64,000 nucleotides of DNA from Phormidesmis sp963710175 (GCA_963710175.1 CAVPZC010000001.1:124001-188000); one strand, 5' to 3'; numbered from the stretch's first letter, positions 15,426 to 24,935 are shown. The notes: generated from the letters alone by a model not told the origin. Translations and numbers: made by a program.

Positions 15426-17270
15426 TCATGCGGTGGTGTAGCTTTCGGCCTGCAAGCGAAACATTTCTTCGTAGCGGCTTGGGTGAGCCATCAGCTGCTC
15501 GTGGGTGCCGGTTTCGACAATCTCGCCATTCTCTAGCACAACGATGCGGTCAGCCATGCGCACGGTTGAAAAGCGATGGCTGACTAAAAAGGTCATTTTG
15601 CCCTGGGTGAGCTGCCGGAAACGCTCGAACAGATCGTGCTCGGCGATCGCATCCACCGCCGCCGTCGGCTCATCTAAAATCAGGATCTGCGCTGCCGACA
15701 TAAAGGCCCGAGCCAGGCCAATTTTCTGCCACTGCCCGCCGGAGAGATCTACGCCGCCGGTAAACATTTTGCCCAGCACGGTGTCATAGCCGCCTGCGAG
15801 TCCAGTGATGACATCAGTGGCCCCAGCCGCGATCGCCGCCCGCGAAACCTGATCACCATCCTCACGGCTGGGCAAATTGCCAAAGCCAATATTGTCTTTA
15901 GCAGTCAGCGCATAGCGGGCAAAATCTTGAAAGAGTACACCGATATTGCGCCGCAGATCGCCTAGCTCAAACGCGCTCAGCGGCGCATCATCAATCGCAA
16001 TCAGCCCCCGGTCAATGTCGTACAGGCGGGTGAGCAGCTTGAGCAGCGTCGTTTTACCAGAGCCGTTCAGCCCAACTAAAGCAATGCACTCTTGGGGGCC
16101 AACAGTTAAGTTGATATTTTTTAGCGTCGGGGCGTCGCTGCCAGGGTAGGTAAAGCAAACATCTTGTAAGACTAATCCCTGACGAATAGGGACAGGGAAA
16201 GGTTTAGATCGGCGAGGACTGGTGACCTGAGGGGAAAGATCTAGAAATTCAAAATACTGAGAGACGTACAGATTGAACTCGTAGAGGGTGGCAATGGTCG
16301 TCAAGATCCCTTCGGTAGCCGTCTGCGCCTGCTGAAAAGTGCCTGCGTACAGCGTTAAATCACCAATGGTGACCAGGCCGCGAATGGTTTCCCACAGCAC
16401 CAGCGCGTAAGCACCGTAAAAGCCGACTGCTGAGATAATCTCCAGGGTGACTTGCGCGAGCCCCTGCCGTTTGGCCAGTGCCTGAGACTCCTGGTTAAAC
16501 TCAGCGCGAATGGTGTGGTACTGGTCAACTAAGTAGCTGCCCAGGTTAAATAGGCGAACTTCTTTGACGTAGGAGGGCTCAGTCAAAATTTTGCCGAAAT
16601 AATCGGCCAGTCTGCGGCTGGGCGTCTGGCGGCGGGTCATCCAAAAACGCCGCGAAGAAAACCGTACGCCTACCCAAAAGGTCGGCAGGGCACTCAGCAG
16701 CAGCAGCACAAATACCAGCGGATTGAACCGCAGCAGCAGAGCCAACAGGCCGATTAGACGGGTTACCTGACCTAACAGATTGAGCAGTAGCTGTAGCACC
16801 CGCATGGGATAGTTGCTGCCGCTCTGCTGGGCGCGCTCTAAAATATCGTGAAATTCAGGCGATTCGTAGTGGGCCAAATCCAGACGGGTGGCCTGCTGTA
16901 GCAGCTGGGTGTTGGCAAAGAGTAGGAAGCGATCGCTCATTACCTGCGTGGTATAGCCACTCAGCTGCTGCAAAACCGCTTGCAATAGCAAAAAGCCAAA
17001 ACCTGCGGCGACTAGCGGCAGCAGAGATTGGAGCATAAGCGCGATCGCCGCCCCCTCACCCACCAGCGCCACGACCCGATCCACAATCAGCTTACTGATA
17101 TAGATCTGCGTGGCCGGTATCAGCGAGCTAGTCAGCGTCAGCCCAATACTGACCATCAGCGCCCCTGGCGTCGCCGACCACACCAGCCGAATCAGCCGGG
17201 GCATATTTTTGAAAATGGCCAGGGAGTCAGTAGCCCTTTGGACGAGGCCGGTCAGTCTGGAGGTAACCAA
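15426..17270 (-). CDS. ABC transporter, fused permease and ATPase
   Basis: A 614-residue half-transporter of the exporter type. The N-terminal part holds about six membrane segments (residues 25-320). The C-terminal ATPase has Walker A GLNGSGKTTLLK (about residue 400), Q-loop FQDFARY, signature LSGGQWQKIGLARA and Walker B ILILDEPTAAVD followed by the H-loop SHRFST. Such proteins dimerise and export lipids, peptides or drugs; the substrate cannot be read. The gene is isolated, with a MITE-like element just beyond its start. Confidence 0.92.
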   Translation of the reverse strand: MVTSRLTGLVQRATDSLAIFKNMPRLIRLVWSATPGALMVSIGLTLTSSLIPATQIYISKLIVDRVVALVGEGAAIALMLQSLLPLVAAGFGFLLLQAVLQQLSGYTTQVMSDRFLLFANTQLLQQATRLDLAHYESPEFHDILERAQQSGSNYPMRVLQLLLNLLGQVTRLIGLLALLLRFNPLVFVLLLLSALPTFWVGVRFSSRRFWMTRRQTPSRRLADYFGKILTEPSYVKEVRLFNLGSYLVDQYHTIRAEFNQESQALAKRQGLAQVTLEIISAVGFYGAYALVLWETIRGLVTIGDLTLYAGTFQQAQTATEGILTTIATLYEFNLYVSQYFEFLDLSPQVTSPRRSKPFPVPIRQGLVLQDVCFTYPGSDAPTLKNINLTVGPQECIALVGLNGSGKTTLLKLLTRLYDIDRGLIAIDDAPLSAFELGDLRRNIGVLFQDFARYALTAKDNIGFGNLPSREDGDQVSRAAIAAGATDVITGLAGGYDTVLGKMFTGGVDLSGGQWQKIGLARAFMSAAQILILDEPTAAVDAIAEHDLFERFRQLTQGKMTFLVSHRFSTVRMADRIVVLENGEIVETGTHEQLMAHPSRYEEMFRLQAESYTTA

Positions 17271-17353
17271 ATGTTAAGAAGAAGCCTGATAAAGTAGAAA
17301 GTACCTCTATCAGCGTAGCGTTTTCATCCAAAGAACTGCCCAAAGAACTGTGT

Positions 17354-17572
17354 AACCTGAGTTCGGGATAAGGTGTTTCATGGTCAACCGCTCAAAGCTC
17401 TCCTATCAAAGCCGGTCTAGGTTCCCCTTACCAAGGGGAACCGTAAGGGAGGGGTCCTGGCGACATGCTCTGTGCTCAGCCGGAACCCCTCTGCCTGCGG
17501 CATCTCCCCTTGGTAAGGGGAGAAAAGATCTCCGATGGCACATTCTAGCTATTCTTATCCCGAACTGACGTT
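17354..17572. mobile_element. MITE-like element, family B copy 1
   Basis: A 219-bp non-coding unit with 19-bp imperfect terminal inverted repeats (17 of 19 match): AACCTGAGTTCGGGATAAG at 17354-17372, and at 17554-17572 the complement of AACGTCAGTTCGGGATAAG. Inside, CCCCTTACCAAGGGG-type arms (about 17422 and 17506) form further inverted repeats. A second copy in the opposite orientation lies at 59851-60059. No transposase is encoded. Confidence 0.75.
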
Positions 17573-17600
17573 ATGTAGCTAAAAGCGTGTTAATGCTGAT

Positions 17601-18671
17601 TTACAGCAGATGCTTGAACTTGTCTTCTGCGCCTAGAGACTTTACAGCCTGCTTGATTTCTTGAGTGCGGTCTTTTTTTACAATTAAGGTGGCATTGCCA
17701 TCGCGCACAACTACCACATCTTCTAAGCCGATAGTGACGATCACCTCGTCCGGGTCAGCGCTGTAGAGAATGCTGCCTGTCGTGTCCATGCCTCTGTGTT
17801 GACACAGCTCCACATTGTCGGCATCGCCTTTCATCAGCCGCTCAATTGCATTCCAATCGCCCAAGTCATCCCAGCCAAAGCTAGCGGGCACGACGTAGGC
17901 GCGGTCAGTTTTTTCCATTACCGCGTAGTCAATGCTGAGCTTTTCTAAGGTGGCATAGGCCTCTACGCCCTTTTCCATCAAGGCGTTGGTCATGGCTGGG
18001 GCATGGTCTTTTAGCTCCCCAATCATGACGGCAGCTGGAAAGATAAAGATGCCGCTATTCCAGCTGTACTTGCCGCTGCGCATGAAGTCTTCGGCGGTGG
18101 TTTTGTCTGGCTTTTCGGTAAAGCGGCTGACTTTATAAGCGTTCAGGTCGGTGACGCAGCCCGCGCTAAAGCTGCCGGAGGCCGGGCCTTGCTCAATGTA
18201 GCCATAGCCTGTGGAAGGAAATGTGGGGTTGATGCCTAGCGTAGCGATCGCTCCCTGCTTCACCGCCAGCTCGGTCGCCGCTCGCAGCGTATCGCAGTAG
18301 CGCACCTCATCTGTAATGTAGTGATCCGCTGGGAAAAAGCCGCAGACGGCATCGTCCCCGTAGCGCTTAGCGACTTCTAGCGTCGCCCAGGCCACTGCTG
18401 GCGCAGTATCTCGCCCCTGCGGTTCGACTAGAATATTGGCGTTAGGAATGTCGGGCAGCTGCTGACGGACGCCCTCTGCCAGGTGATCTGCGGTAATCAC
18501 AAACAGCGAGTCCCAGCCAGCTAAGGGCAAAAGTCGGTCGGCAGTGGCCTGGAGAAGGGAGCGATCGCCCCCATCCAAGCAGAGAAATTGCTTAGGACGC
18601 TTCAGTCGGCTCACTGGCCAAAAGCGTTCCCCTTTGCCACCAGCCAAAATTATCGGGATAAAGCGCGACAT
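17601..18671 (-). CDS. manC: Mannose-1-phosphate guanylyltransferase
   Basis: The enzyme makes GDP-mannose from mannose-1-phosphate and GTP, supplying mannose and fucose for polysaccharides and glycosylation. The nucleotidyl-transferase signature ILAGGKGERFWPVSR is at residues 8-22, with FFPADHYI and GYGYIEQG further on, and EKPD in the lysine loop. I take the ATG at 18671 (MSRFIPI), giving 356 residues; a GTG three codons upstream is possible. The short form lacks the isomerase domain. It is divergent from the LCP gene, and both serve cell-surface polymers. Confidence 0.93.
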   Translation of the reverse strand: MSRFIPIILAGGKGERFWPVSRLKRPKQFLCLDGGDRSLLQATADRLLPLAGWDSLFVITADHLAEGVRQQLPDIPNANILVEPQGRDTAPAVAWATLEVAKRYGDDAVCGFFPADHYITDEVRYCDTLRAATELAVKQGAIATLGINPTFPSTGYGYIEQGPASGSFSAGCVTDLNAYKVSRFTEKPDKTTAEDFMRSGKYSWNSGIFIFPAAVMIGELKDHAPAMTNALMEKGVEAYATLEKLSIDYAVMEKTDRAYVVPASFGWDDLGDWNAIERLMKGDADNVELCQHRGMDTTGSILYSADPDEVIVTIGLEDVVVVRDGNATLIVKKDRTQEIKQAVKSLGAEDKFKHLL

Positions 18672-18971
18672 ACCGTACACTGTGCTCTCAAAAGATTCCG
18701 GTTCATCCTAACCGCTACGGAGGAAATCACCAGCTATAATGCCTTAACAATTAATTAATAAAATACAGTTTCACAAATGTTCGCAAACTTTCCTAAGTTT
18801 TCCGGATTTTCTGTATTGGTGCTGTTGTTAAAGAATTCACTTCAATCAGCACAACTAACCCTCTCTAGGTACGGGCTTATCTATTAGGACATTCAAATTT
18901 AGGCAAATATCTGTCTTGTAGATAGCCATTTGGCCGGTCAACATTTGATAGATTCATAGTCTGAGCTTTTT
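18672..18971. promoter_or_regulatory. AT-rich divergent promoter region manC / LCP gene
   Basis: This roughly 300-bp AT-rich gap must hold both promoters. TATAAT at about 18735 is a credible -10 hexamer on the plus strand. I see no operator or RNA gene. Confidence 0.4.
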
Positions 18972-20603
18972 TTGCAGCTAAGAGCGTGGCTAAAGCAGCT
19001 CATCTCCCACCATTGCCAACCCTTACGCCGCGCGTGGCCCAGCATGACTATTCAGCCAAACGATCAAGAGGCCACGCCCCCCGCTGAAGCGCCACCGGCG
19101 CTTTTAACAGACGCTAGCTTAGACACCGAATCAGACGCCGACTCAGCGGATTCTCAAGATCTCAATCCACCCGATCTCAATCTACCTGAGAATCCCCATT
19201 TCCCTGCTCACGCGCCTGGCAGTGCCCTCGTTCGGGTCGAGCACCCGGCAGCTCAGCGCCCCTCTTGGCGCAGGGTCTTGCGGGGAACGCTCTGGGCAGC
19301 AGTATTTGGCGCTACCGCCCTGGGGGCAGCGGGTTTAGGGGCAATAGCGGTCCTTACCTTTCCACTGCCTCGTCAGGTCAGGGGTGAAACAGTCGCGCCG
19401 CCACTAGCCGATCTGTGGCGCTCAGGCTTTCGCTATCAGGTCTCTCGCCCGGTCAATATCCTCATTATGGGCTTAGACGAAGCTCGCGATGTCGATGGCG
19501 CTAAGCCGGATGACCTGGTAGGCCGCACCGATACCATGCTGCTAGCCCGCGTCAACCCAGAAGAAAAAATCGTCAATGTGCTGTCTATTCCTCGCGACAC
19601 CCGAGTAGAAATTCCTGGTTATGGCGTTGAGAAAATCAACCAGGCTAACTTTGAAGGAGGCGCTGAGCTAGCCGCACAGACGGTCATGCACAATTTCAAC
19701 GATGTGGCGATTGACCGCTACGTACGAGTCAGTACAGGCGCTTTTAGGGAAATTGTCGACCTGGTAGGTGGCGTTGAGGTGCTGGTGCCCAAGCCCATGT
19801 ATTACGAAGACAAAACTCAGGGGCTGCTAATTGACCTTGAGCAGGGCTTGCAAACGCTTAATGGGGACGAAGCAGAGCAATTTGCCCGCTTCCGTCAGGA
19901 TGCCTACGGCGATATTGGCCGGGTGCAGCGGCAGCAAATTTTGCTAAAGGCTCTGCGCCAGCGGCTGACCAATCCGACTGTGATTACTAAGCTACCGCAG
20001 ATTATTCGCGTGCTTCAGCGCCATATTGATACCAACTTGACCCCAGAAGAAATGCTGGCCCTCGCTGGATTTGCCCTCGACCTGGATAGCCAAAATTTGC
20101 ACATGGTGATGCTGCCGGGGCGATTTAGTACCCCTGAGGAATACACGGCCAGCTATTGGATAGCCGACCAAACGGCCAGCAGCGACCTGATGCGCACTTA
20201 CTTTGACATGCAGCAAACCGAACTGGTTGCCGATGCGAGTAATGGTACTAACTACTACGAGCCCCCCTCAGATAGAGACCTGAGCGGGCTACGTATCGCC
20301 GTACAAAACGCTACCGATGACCAGCAGGCCAGCTACTCAATGGCCGAGTACCTGCGGGATCAGGGCTTTTATAATGTATATGTGATGCAGGACTGGTCTG
20401 ATGTAGACCTCAAAACAGCGATAGTCGCTCAGCGCGGCGACTTAGGCAGCGCTCAAGCTATCCAGACCGCCCTCGATGTGGGCCAAGTCGTTTCTGACTC
20501 CACTGGCGATATCGATTCTGACATCACCATCCGCGTTGGGGAAGACTGGCTGATGCAGACAGACCCCGACTGGGAGCAGCTGCCCTACGATGGCCCCCGA
20601 TAA
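18972..20603 (+). CDS. LytR-CpsA-Psr (LCP) family glycopolymer ligase
   Basis: LCP enzymes transfer polyprenyl-linked polymers to the cell wall at the outer face of the plasma membrane. After a long, proline- and aspartate-rich cytoplasmic region, one membrane helix lies near residues 112-132. The LCP domain follows from about residue 155: NILIMGLDE, DTMLLARVNPE, VNVLSIPRDTRVEIPG (catalytic arginine region) and EQFARFRQDAYGDIGRVQRQQ. A LytR C-terminal domain closes the protein (about 440-535). The long frame uses a TTG at 18972; the ATG at 19044 (MTIQPNDQ) is an alternative that loses nothing conserved. Total 543 or 519 residues. Confidence 0.9.
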   Translation: MQLRAWLKQLISHHCQPLRRAWPSMTIQPNDQEATPPAEAPPALLTDASLDTESDADSADSQDLNPPDLNLPENPHFPAHAPGSALVRVEHPAAQRPSWRRVLRGTLWAAVFGATALGAAGLGAIAVLTFPLPRQVRGETVAPPLADLWRSGFRYQVSRPVNILIMGLDEARDVDGAKPDDLVGRTDTMLLARVNPEEKIVNVLSIPRDTRVEIPGYGVEKINQANFEGGAELAAQTVMHNFNDVAIDRYVRVSTGAFREIVDLVGGVEVLVPKPMYYEDKTQGLLIDLEQGLQTLNGDEAEQFARFRQDAYGDIGRVQRQQILLKALRQRLTNPTVITKLPQIIRVLQRHIDTNLTPEEMLALAGFALDLDSQNLHMVMLPGRFSTPEEYTASYWIADQTASSDLMRTYFDMQQTELVADASNGTNYYEPPSDRDLSGLRIAVQNATDDQQASYSMAEYLRDQGFYNVYVMQDWSDVDLKTAIVAQRGDLGSAQAIQTALDVGQVVSDSTGDIDSDITIRVGEDWLMQTDPDWEQLPYDGPR

Positions 20604-20623
20604 GAGCTAGGTAAAGCCCTGAG

Positions 20624-20710
20624 ATGATGAGTTTAATGTCCGTCGGAATAGCGTTAGGATTGGCCTGCTGCTGGGTGCTGCTGTTTGCAGCGCCAGTGAG
20701 TCCTTACTGA
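20624..20710 (+). CDS. Possible 28-residue single-span membrane peptide
   Basis: An ATG ATG-started frame begins MMSLMSVGIALGLACC and continues WVLLFAAPVSPY to a stop: almost wholly one hydrophobic helix. A GAGCTAGGTAAAG stretch 8-20 bp upstream could serve for ribosome binding. It follows the LCP stop by 20 bp. No family recognised; coding status rests only on composition. Confidence 0.3.
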   Translation: MMSLMSVGIALGLACCWVLLFAAPVSPY

Positions 20711-20736
20711 TCTCCATCAGCTTGCTATAGCTTCCG

Positions 20737-20829
20737 GCACTTTGCTTCATGCAGCATTACTGACTGTAAGCCATATATAGCAGCAGGCAAAGTGCTCCGC
20801 GAGCGCGAATGCATCCGCGCTTCGCTATA
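20737..20829. repeat. Nested palindromic element between convergent genes
   Basis: GCACTTTGC (20737-20745) is the exact complement of GCAAAGTGC (20787-20795). The second half, 20776-20829, is itself bounded by TATAGC and GCTATA and contains AGCGCG/CGCGCT around an 8-bp loop. The TATAGC ends match those of repeat family A, but the interior differs. It may act as a terminator for the LCP and ispH genes. Confidence 0.5.
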
Positions 20830-20841
20830 TCTGCCGTGATT

Positions 20842-22062
20842 TCAGCCCGCTGCTGCTAGAGTGCGGGCTTTGATCGCAAAGATTTTCTCAATTACCTCTT
20901 GGACGGCTTTGTCTGGCGTAGAGGCTCCGGAAGTAATGCCTACTGAGATTTTGCCGGTGGGCAGCCAGTCTGTATCGACCGTGAGGTCGGCGCTGTGGAG
21001 TGGTTTGTGCTCAATGCGGTTGCCCGGCCCGACGCGAACGGCGCTATCGATGTGGAATGAAGGAATATCACGCTCTACGGCAATTTCTTGGAGGTGAGTG
21101 GTATTGGATGAGTTGAAGCCGCCAATCACAACCATCAGGTCGATATCGGCATCGACCAGGCTGAACATGGCGTCCTGCCGCTCCTGGGTGGCATCGCAGA
21201 TGGTGTTGAAGCTGTGGAAGTGATTGTTGAGTTTGATCGGGCCGTGCTTTCTTAGCATGGTGCGCTCAAAGAGTTTGCCGATCTGCTCGGTTTCGCCCTT
21301 GAGCATGGTGGTTTGGTTGGCGATGCCGATCGCGTCCAAGTCTGTATCGGGGTCGAACCCGGCGGAGTGGGCGTTGGCAAATTTGGCGAGAAATTCGCTG
21401 CGGCTGCCACCGCTCAAAATGTAGTTAGCGACGTACTCCGCTTCTGCCAGGCTAAGTACAACCAGATACGTCCCGGCAAAAGAGCTGGTGGCTACAGTTT
21501 CTTCATGCTCGTACTTGCCGTGAATAATTGAAGTGAATTCTTTTTTCTTGTGCTTTTCTACGGTGTTCCATACTTTGGACACCCACGGGCAGGTGGTGTC
21601 TACGATGGTGCAGTTGAGATCGTGCAGATACTTCATTTCTTGCACGCTAGCGCCGAAGGCAGGCAAAATCACCACGTCGCCTGAGGCCACGCCAGAGAAG
21701 TCTTTAACCCCGCCAATCAGCTCAATAAACTGCACCGACATGGCTTTGAGCTGCTGATTGACTTCTGGGTTGTGGATAATTTCGTTGGTGATCCAGATGC
21801 GCTGGTTGGGAAAGTGCTGCCGCGCTTCGTAGGCCATAGCGACGGCTCGCTCTACGCCCCAGCAAAAGCCAAACGACTCGGCCAGGTGAATGGTGACATC
21901 GCCTTGGATAAGCTGGTTGTGATTGGCTCTAATGGTTTGGATAAGGCTGCTTTCGTACTGCTGTCGCATCTCCCCAGCCACATCTTCTTTTTGGCCAAAG
22001 CCCTGGTTGCGATAATAGTTCTCGGAGTGATTGAGGGCGCGCTTAAAGGCTTTGGTATCCAT
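20842..22062 (-). CDS. ispH: 4-hydroxy-3-methylbut-2-enyl diphosphate reductase
   Basis: IspH catalyses the last step of the MEP pathway, making IPP and DMAPP for carotenoids, phytol, quinones and hopanoids. This is the longer cyanobacterial/plastid form (406 residues). Conserved cysteines that hold the 4Fe-4S cluster are in FGFCWGVERAV (about residue 67), DTTCPWVSKVWN (about 158) and FNTICDATQERQ (about 285). Motifs EIIHNPEVNQ and TSGASTPD are present. Monocistronic by spacing. Confidence 0.96.
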   Translation of the reverse strand: MDTKAFKRALNHSENYYRNQGFGQKEDVAGEMRQQYESSLIQTIRANHNQLIQGDVTIHLAESFGFCWGVERAVAMAYEARQHFPNQRIWITNEIIHNPEVNQQLKAMSVQFIELIGGVKDFSGVASGDVVILPAFGASVQEMKYLHDLNCTIVDTTCPWVSKVWNTVEKHKKKEFTSIIHGKYEHEETVATSSFAGTYLVVLSLAEAEYVANYILSGGSRSEFLAKFANAHSAGFDPDTDLDAIGIANQTTMLKGETEQIGKLFERTMLRKHGPIKLNNHFHSFNTICDATQERQDAMFSLVDADIDLMVVIGGFNSSNTTHLQEIAVERDIPSFHIDSAVRVGPGNRIEHKPLHSADLTVDTDWLPTGKISVGITSGASTPDKAVQEVIEKIFAIKARTLAAAG

Positions 22063-22127
22063 AGATCTAGCGATGACACTGCTACACAGCTAGTCTACTT
22101 CAGATGGTCGGCGGTCAGTCGGCCTGG

Positions 22128-22973
22128 TTACTGAAGTTCTAACTGGGCGTAGAGTGCGATCGCACTGCGCCAGACCAGATAGCCCTGACGATTGAGGTGT
22201 AGCCCGTCGGTGGTGAGATCGTCTCTTAAGTCGCCATCGCCTGTGACAAAAATCGGGTAGAGGTCCAGATAATAGGCGTTATTTTCAGCAGCGATGGCCT
22301 TTAGCGTGTTGTTGAGGGAAACGATGCGATCGCCTTGCAGCGCCAGCAGCTTGTCCCGGCTTTCCCAGGTGGAATTTTCGCCGCCGTGGGGCAAAATTGA
22401 CTGCACCACAATCTGCGCTTTAGGGTGGTCTTCTTTCAGCCGCAGCACAATTTCTTGGTAGTTGGCCACAATCTCCTCATCCGTCTTGCCCCAAATCAGA
22501 TCGTTGATGCCAATCATCAAGAAAACGGATTCAACATCATTGTCCTTCAGCAAATCTAGACGGTCTAGCAGCCCCTGAGTTTTCTCACCCGAAATACTCT
22601 GATTGATCCAGACCCGACGGCCCGGCATCAGCTCACCTGGAAACCACAGGCTTAAAGAATCACCCAGCAGCACCGTCAGATGCTCAGGATGCTTAACAAG
22701 CATAGATTCGGCTTCCTGGGCTAAGACATCTACCCACTGCTGATAGCTCAGCTTGCGCCCCCCAGCAGGGCGAGGCAATTCCATCACCATATCGGTAATA
22801 GCCGCATCGGTGACCGAAGCATTCACCAGCGGCTCACTGGCCAGCAGCTCAGATGGCGTAGTTTGCTCTTGCCAAACCGCCAGCAAACTGCCAAACAGCA
22901 GCCCATTCATAATCAGGGAGAGAGCCGCCCAGCTGGGAATTTTGACCAACCACTTAATCACAGGAAAACTCAA
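22128..22973 (-). CDS. SGNH/GDSL-family hydrolase, membrane-anchored
   Basis: A lipase/esterase-fold enzyme with an N-terminal membrane anchor (about residues 15-34) and the SGNH blocks: block I LLGDSLSLWFPG with the nucleophilic serine, block III FLMIGINDLIWG (Gly/Asn), and block V TTDGLHLNRQGY with catalytic Asp/His. It is therefore a periplasmic or outer-leaflet hydrolase, possibly deacylating lipids or polysaccharides; the substrate is unknown. Length 281 residues. Lies between ispH and ychF on the same strand. Confidence 0.88.
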   Translation of the reverse strand: MSFPVIKWLVKIPSWAALSLIMNGLLFGSLLAVWQEQTTPSELLASEPLVNASVTDAAITDMVMELPRPAGGRKLSYQQWVDVLAQEAESMLVKHPEHLTVLLGDSLSLWFPGELMPGRRVWINQSISGEKTQGLLDRLDLLKDNDVESVFLMIGINDLIWGKTDEEIVANYQEIVLRLKEDHPKAQIVVQSILPHGGENSTWESRDKLLALQGDRIVSLNNTLKAIAAENNAYYLDLYPIFVTGDGDLRDDLTTDGLHLNRQGYLVWRSAIALYAQLELQ

Positions 22974-23093
22974 AGAGACGGCGGTGCTGATTGGACAGAT
23001 TTTAATCGGATCTGTTCGTCTTGCCTAGCCCATAACTCAAGTTTCCGTACGAATACGCAATAGCGCGGCATCGCAGAATACCGACCGCAAAAG

Positions 23094-24185
23094 TTACACA
23101 TTAAATCGGAAAAGCATCACATCGCCTTCTTTAACGCTGTACTCCTTGCCCTCGCTGCGTACCAGACCTTTTTCCTTAGCCGCCGCCATCGAGCCAGATT
23201 CCACCAGGTCTTGGTAGCCCACAGTCTCAGCGCGGATAAAGCCTCGCTCAAAATCGGTATGAATGACGCCAGCTGCCTGGGGTGCGAGCATTCCCGCTTT
23301 GATCGTCCAGGCGCGAGTTTCTTCAGGGCCAGTCGTAAAGTAAGTTCGCAGTCCCAGCAGATCGTAAGTTGCCCGAATGAGAGACTGCAAGCCGCCTTCG
23401 CTGACGCCCAGCGCCTCTAAAAAATCGGCTCGCTCCATTTCTGGAATTTCCAATAGCTCCGCCTCTACCTGGGCTGAAACCACCACCACCTGCGCAGCCT
23501 CGCTCTCAGCGTGCTGACGGACAGCTTCTACCCAATGGTTGCCATCGGCTAAGTCATCTTCTGAGACATTGGCCGCGTAGATCACCGGTTTACGAGTGAG
23601 CAGACCAAGCGGCTTAATCAGCAGCTCTTCCTCCTCCTCTAAAGCCACCTGGCGAGCGGCCCTGCCTTCATCCAGTACAGGCTGTAGCTTCTCTAGCACC
23701 TCTAACTCGGCCTGGGCCTCTTTACTATTGCGCGCCTGCTTACGAATCCGCTCCAAGCGCTTGTCGATTTGAGATAGGTCAGAGAGCGCCAGCTCTAGAT
23801 TGATTACTTCAATATCGCGCAGCGGCCCAATAGAGCCCGAAACGTGGATAATATCGTCGTTTTCAAAACAGCGCACCACGTGAATAATCGCATCGACTTC
23901 GCGAATATTCGCCAAGAACTGATTGCCCAATCCCTCGCCCTGACTGGCCCCTTTGACTAGCCCGGCAATATCGACAAATTCCACCCGCGCTGGCAGAATC
24001 TCTTTAGAGCTAGAAATTGTTGCTAGGGCCTGAAGCCGTGCATCTGGCACCGCCACTATCCCGACATTCGGTTCAATGGTACAAAAGGGAAAGTTCGCGG
24101 CCTGGGCCTTTGCATTGGCGACGACCGCATTAAATAACGTGGATTTTCCGACGTTGGGCAGCCCAACAATTCCGGCTCTGAGCAT
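23094..24185 (-). CDS. ychF: Redox-regulated ATPase YchF
   Basis: YchF is an Obg-related P-loop protein that prefers ATP, binds ribosomes and is tied to oxidative-stress responses. At 363 residues it is full length. Motifs: GLPNVGKSTLFNAV (G1), FCTIEPN, DIAGLVKGASQGEGLGNQFL (G3), NVSEDD-type base recognition around residue 205, a coiled-coil insert (about 135-180), and the C-terminal TGS domain with YFTTGPEETRAWTI and HTDFERGFIRAE. Expected to be soluble and constitutively expressed. Confidence 0.97.
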   Translation of the reverse strand: MLRAGIVGLPNVGKSTLFNAVVANAKAQAANFPFCTIEPNVGIVAVPDARLQALATISSSKEILPARVEFVDIAGLVKGASQGEGLGNQFLANIREVDAIIHVVRCFENDDIIHVSGSIGPLRDIEVINLELALSDLSQIDKRLERIRKQARNSKEAQAELEVLEKLQPVLDEGRAARQVALEEEEELLIKPLGLLTRKPVIYAANVSEDDLADGNHWVEAVRQHAESEAAQVVVVSAQVEAELLEIPEMERADFLEALGVSEGGLQSLIRATYDLLGLRTYFTTGPEETRAWTIKAGMLAPQAAGVIHTDFERGFIRAETVGYQDLVESGSMAAAKEKGLVRSEGKEYSVKEGDVMLFRFNV

Positions 24186-24302
24186 AGGGGTAAATCAGAC
24201 TGTTTTTCTATCACTTTATTCAGCATAAAGGGAAGAGGGAATATTTCCCTACCCCGTCACCTGCTACACTTTGGCTAAATTTGTCAGGTACTCGTCAAAA
24301 CG

Positions 24303-24890
24303 ATGCGTTCAAATCGACTTGCTAGTCACCTTGTCAAAGGTCTGATGCTGTCTCTCTTGCTGACGACTGGACTCAGCGGCTGTCTATCTCGCGGAGACAG
24401 AGATTCATCACAGTCAGTTGAGAGCGATCAGGCTGCTGTCGGCCCGTCAGACCTGGAAAATACCGAAACGAACGTTCAGATCACCGTGCCCGATGGGTGG
24501 AGGGTCGTGAGAGATGAGCTGCGCCGAACTGACGATATCTATGCGGCCTATCCTCCAGAGCAGCTGTATGCTGCTGTGCTCTCTGAGAGTGCGGCAGTGC
24601 TGAATCAGTTTGATTTAGAAAATAACGCCGTGCAGTATCGCCGCTTGATTCGATCAGAACTCGACGACTTTGAAGGTGAAACTCGCCTGGGAACGCCTTC
24701 TATTGACGGTAAGCCAGCTGTGCAATACGAGATTAGAGGCCGAGTAGATGGGGTGCCGGTTGTCTACTTGCACACCACCATCAAAGGGGCAGATAGTTAC
24801 TATCAGGTCGTTGGCTGGACAACAGAAGACGGCTATCAAGACAATAAAGACACGCTGAAGGCAATCGTCAGTAGCTTTCGCAAGACATAG
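24303..24890 (+). CDS. Probable lipoprotein, DcrB/PsbP-like fold
   Basis: A 195-residue secreted protein. The leader ends in LSGC, a good lipobox (Cys near residue 27), followed by an acidic linker. The remaining domain (about 55-195), with ITVPDGWRVV and PAVQYEIRGRV, is the beta-alpha-beta pattern seen in PsbP and DUF1795/DcrB proteins, which in cyanobacteria associate with thylakoid or periplasmic complexes. Assignment to the fold is by pattern only. The next gene on the same strand encodes another membrane-associated photosynthesis protein. Confidence 0.65.
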   Translation: MRSNRLASHLVKGLMLSLLLTTGLSGCLSRGDRDSSQSVESDQAAVGPSDLENTETNVQITVPDGWRVVRDELRRTDDIYAAYPPEQLYAAVLSESAAVLNQFDLENNAVQYRRLIRSELDDFEGETRLGTPSIDGKPAVQYEIRGRVDGVPVVYLHTTIKGADSYYQVVGWTTEDGYQDNKDTLKAIVSSFRKT

Positions 24891-24935
24891 CACCAGAGAG
24901 TTAAAGGCCCAGAGAGTTAATTTAGGTGAGATTTT

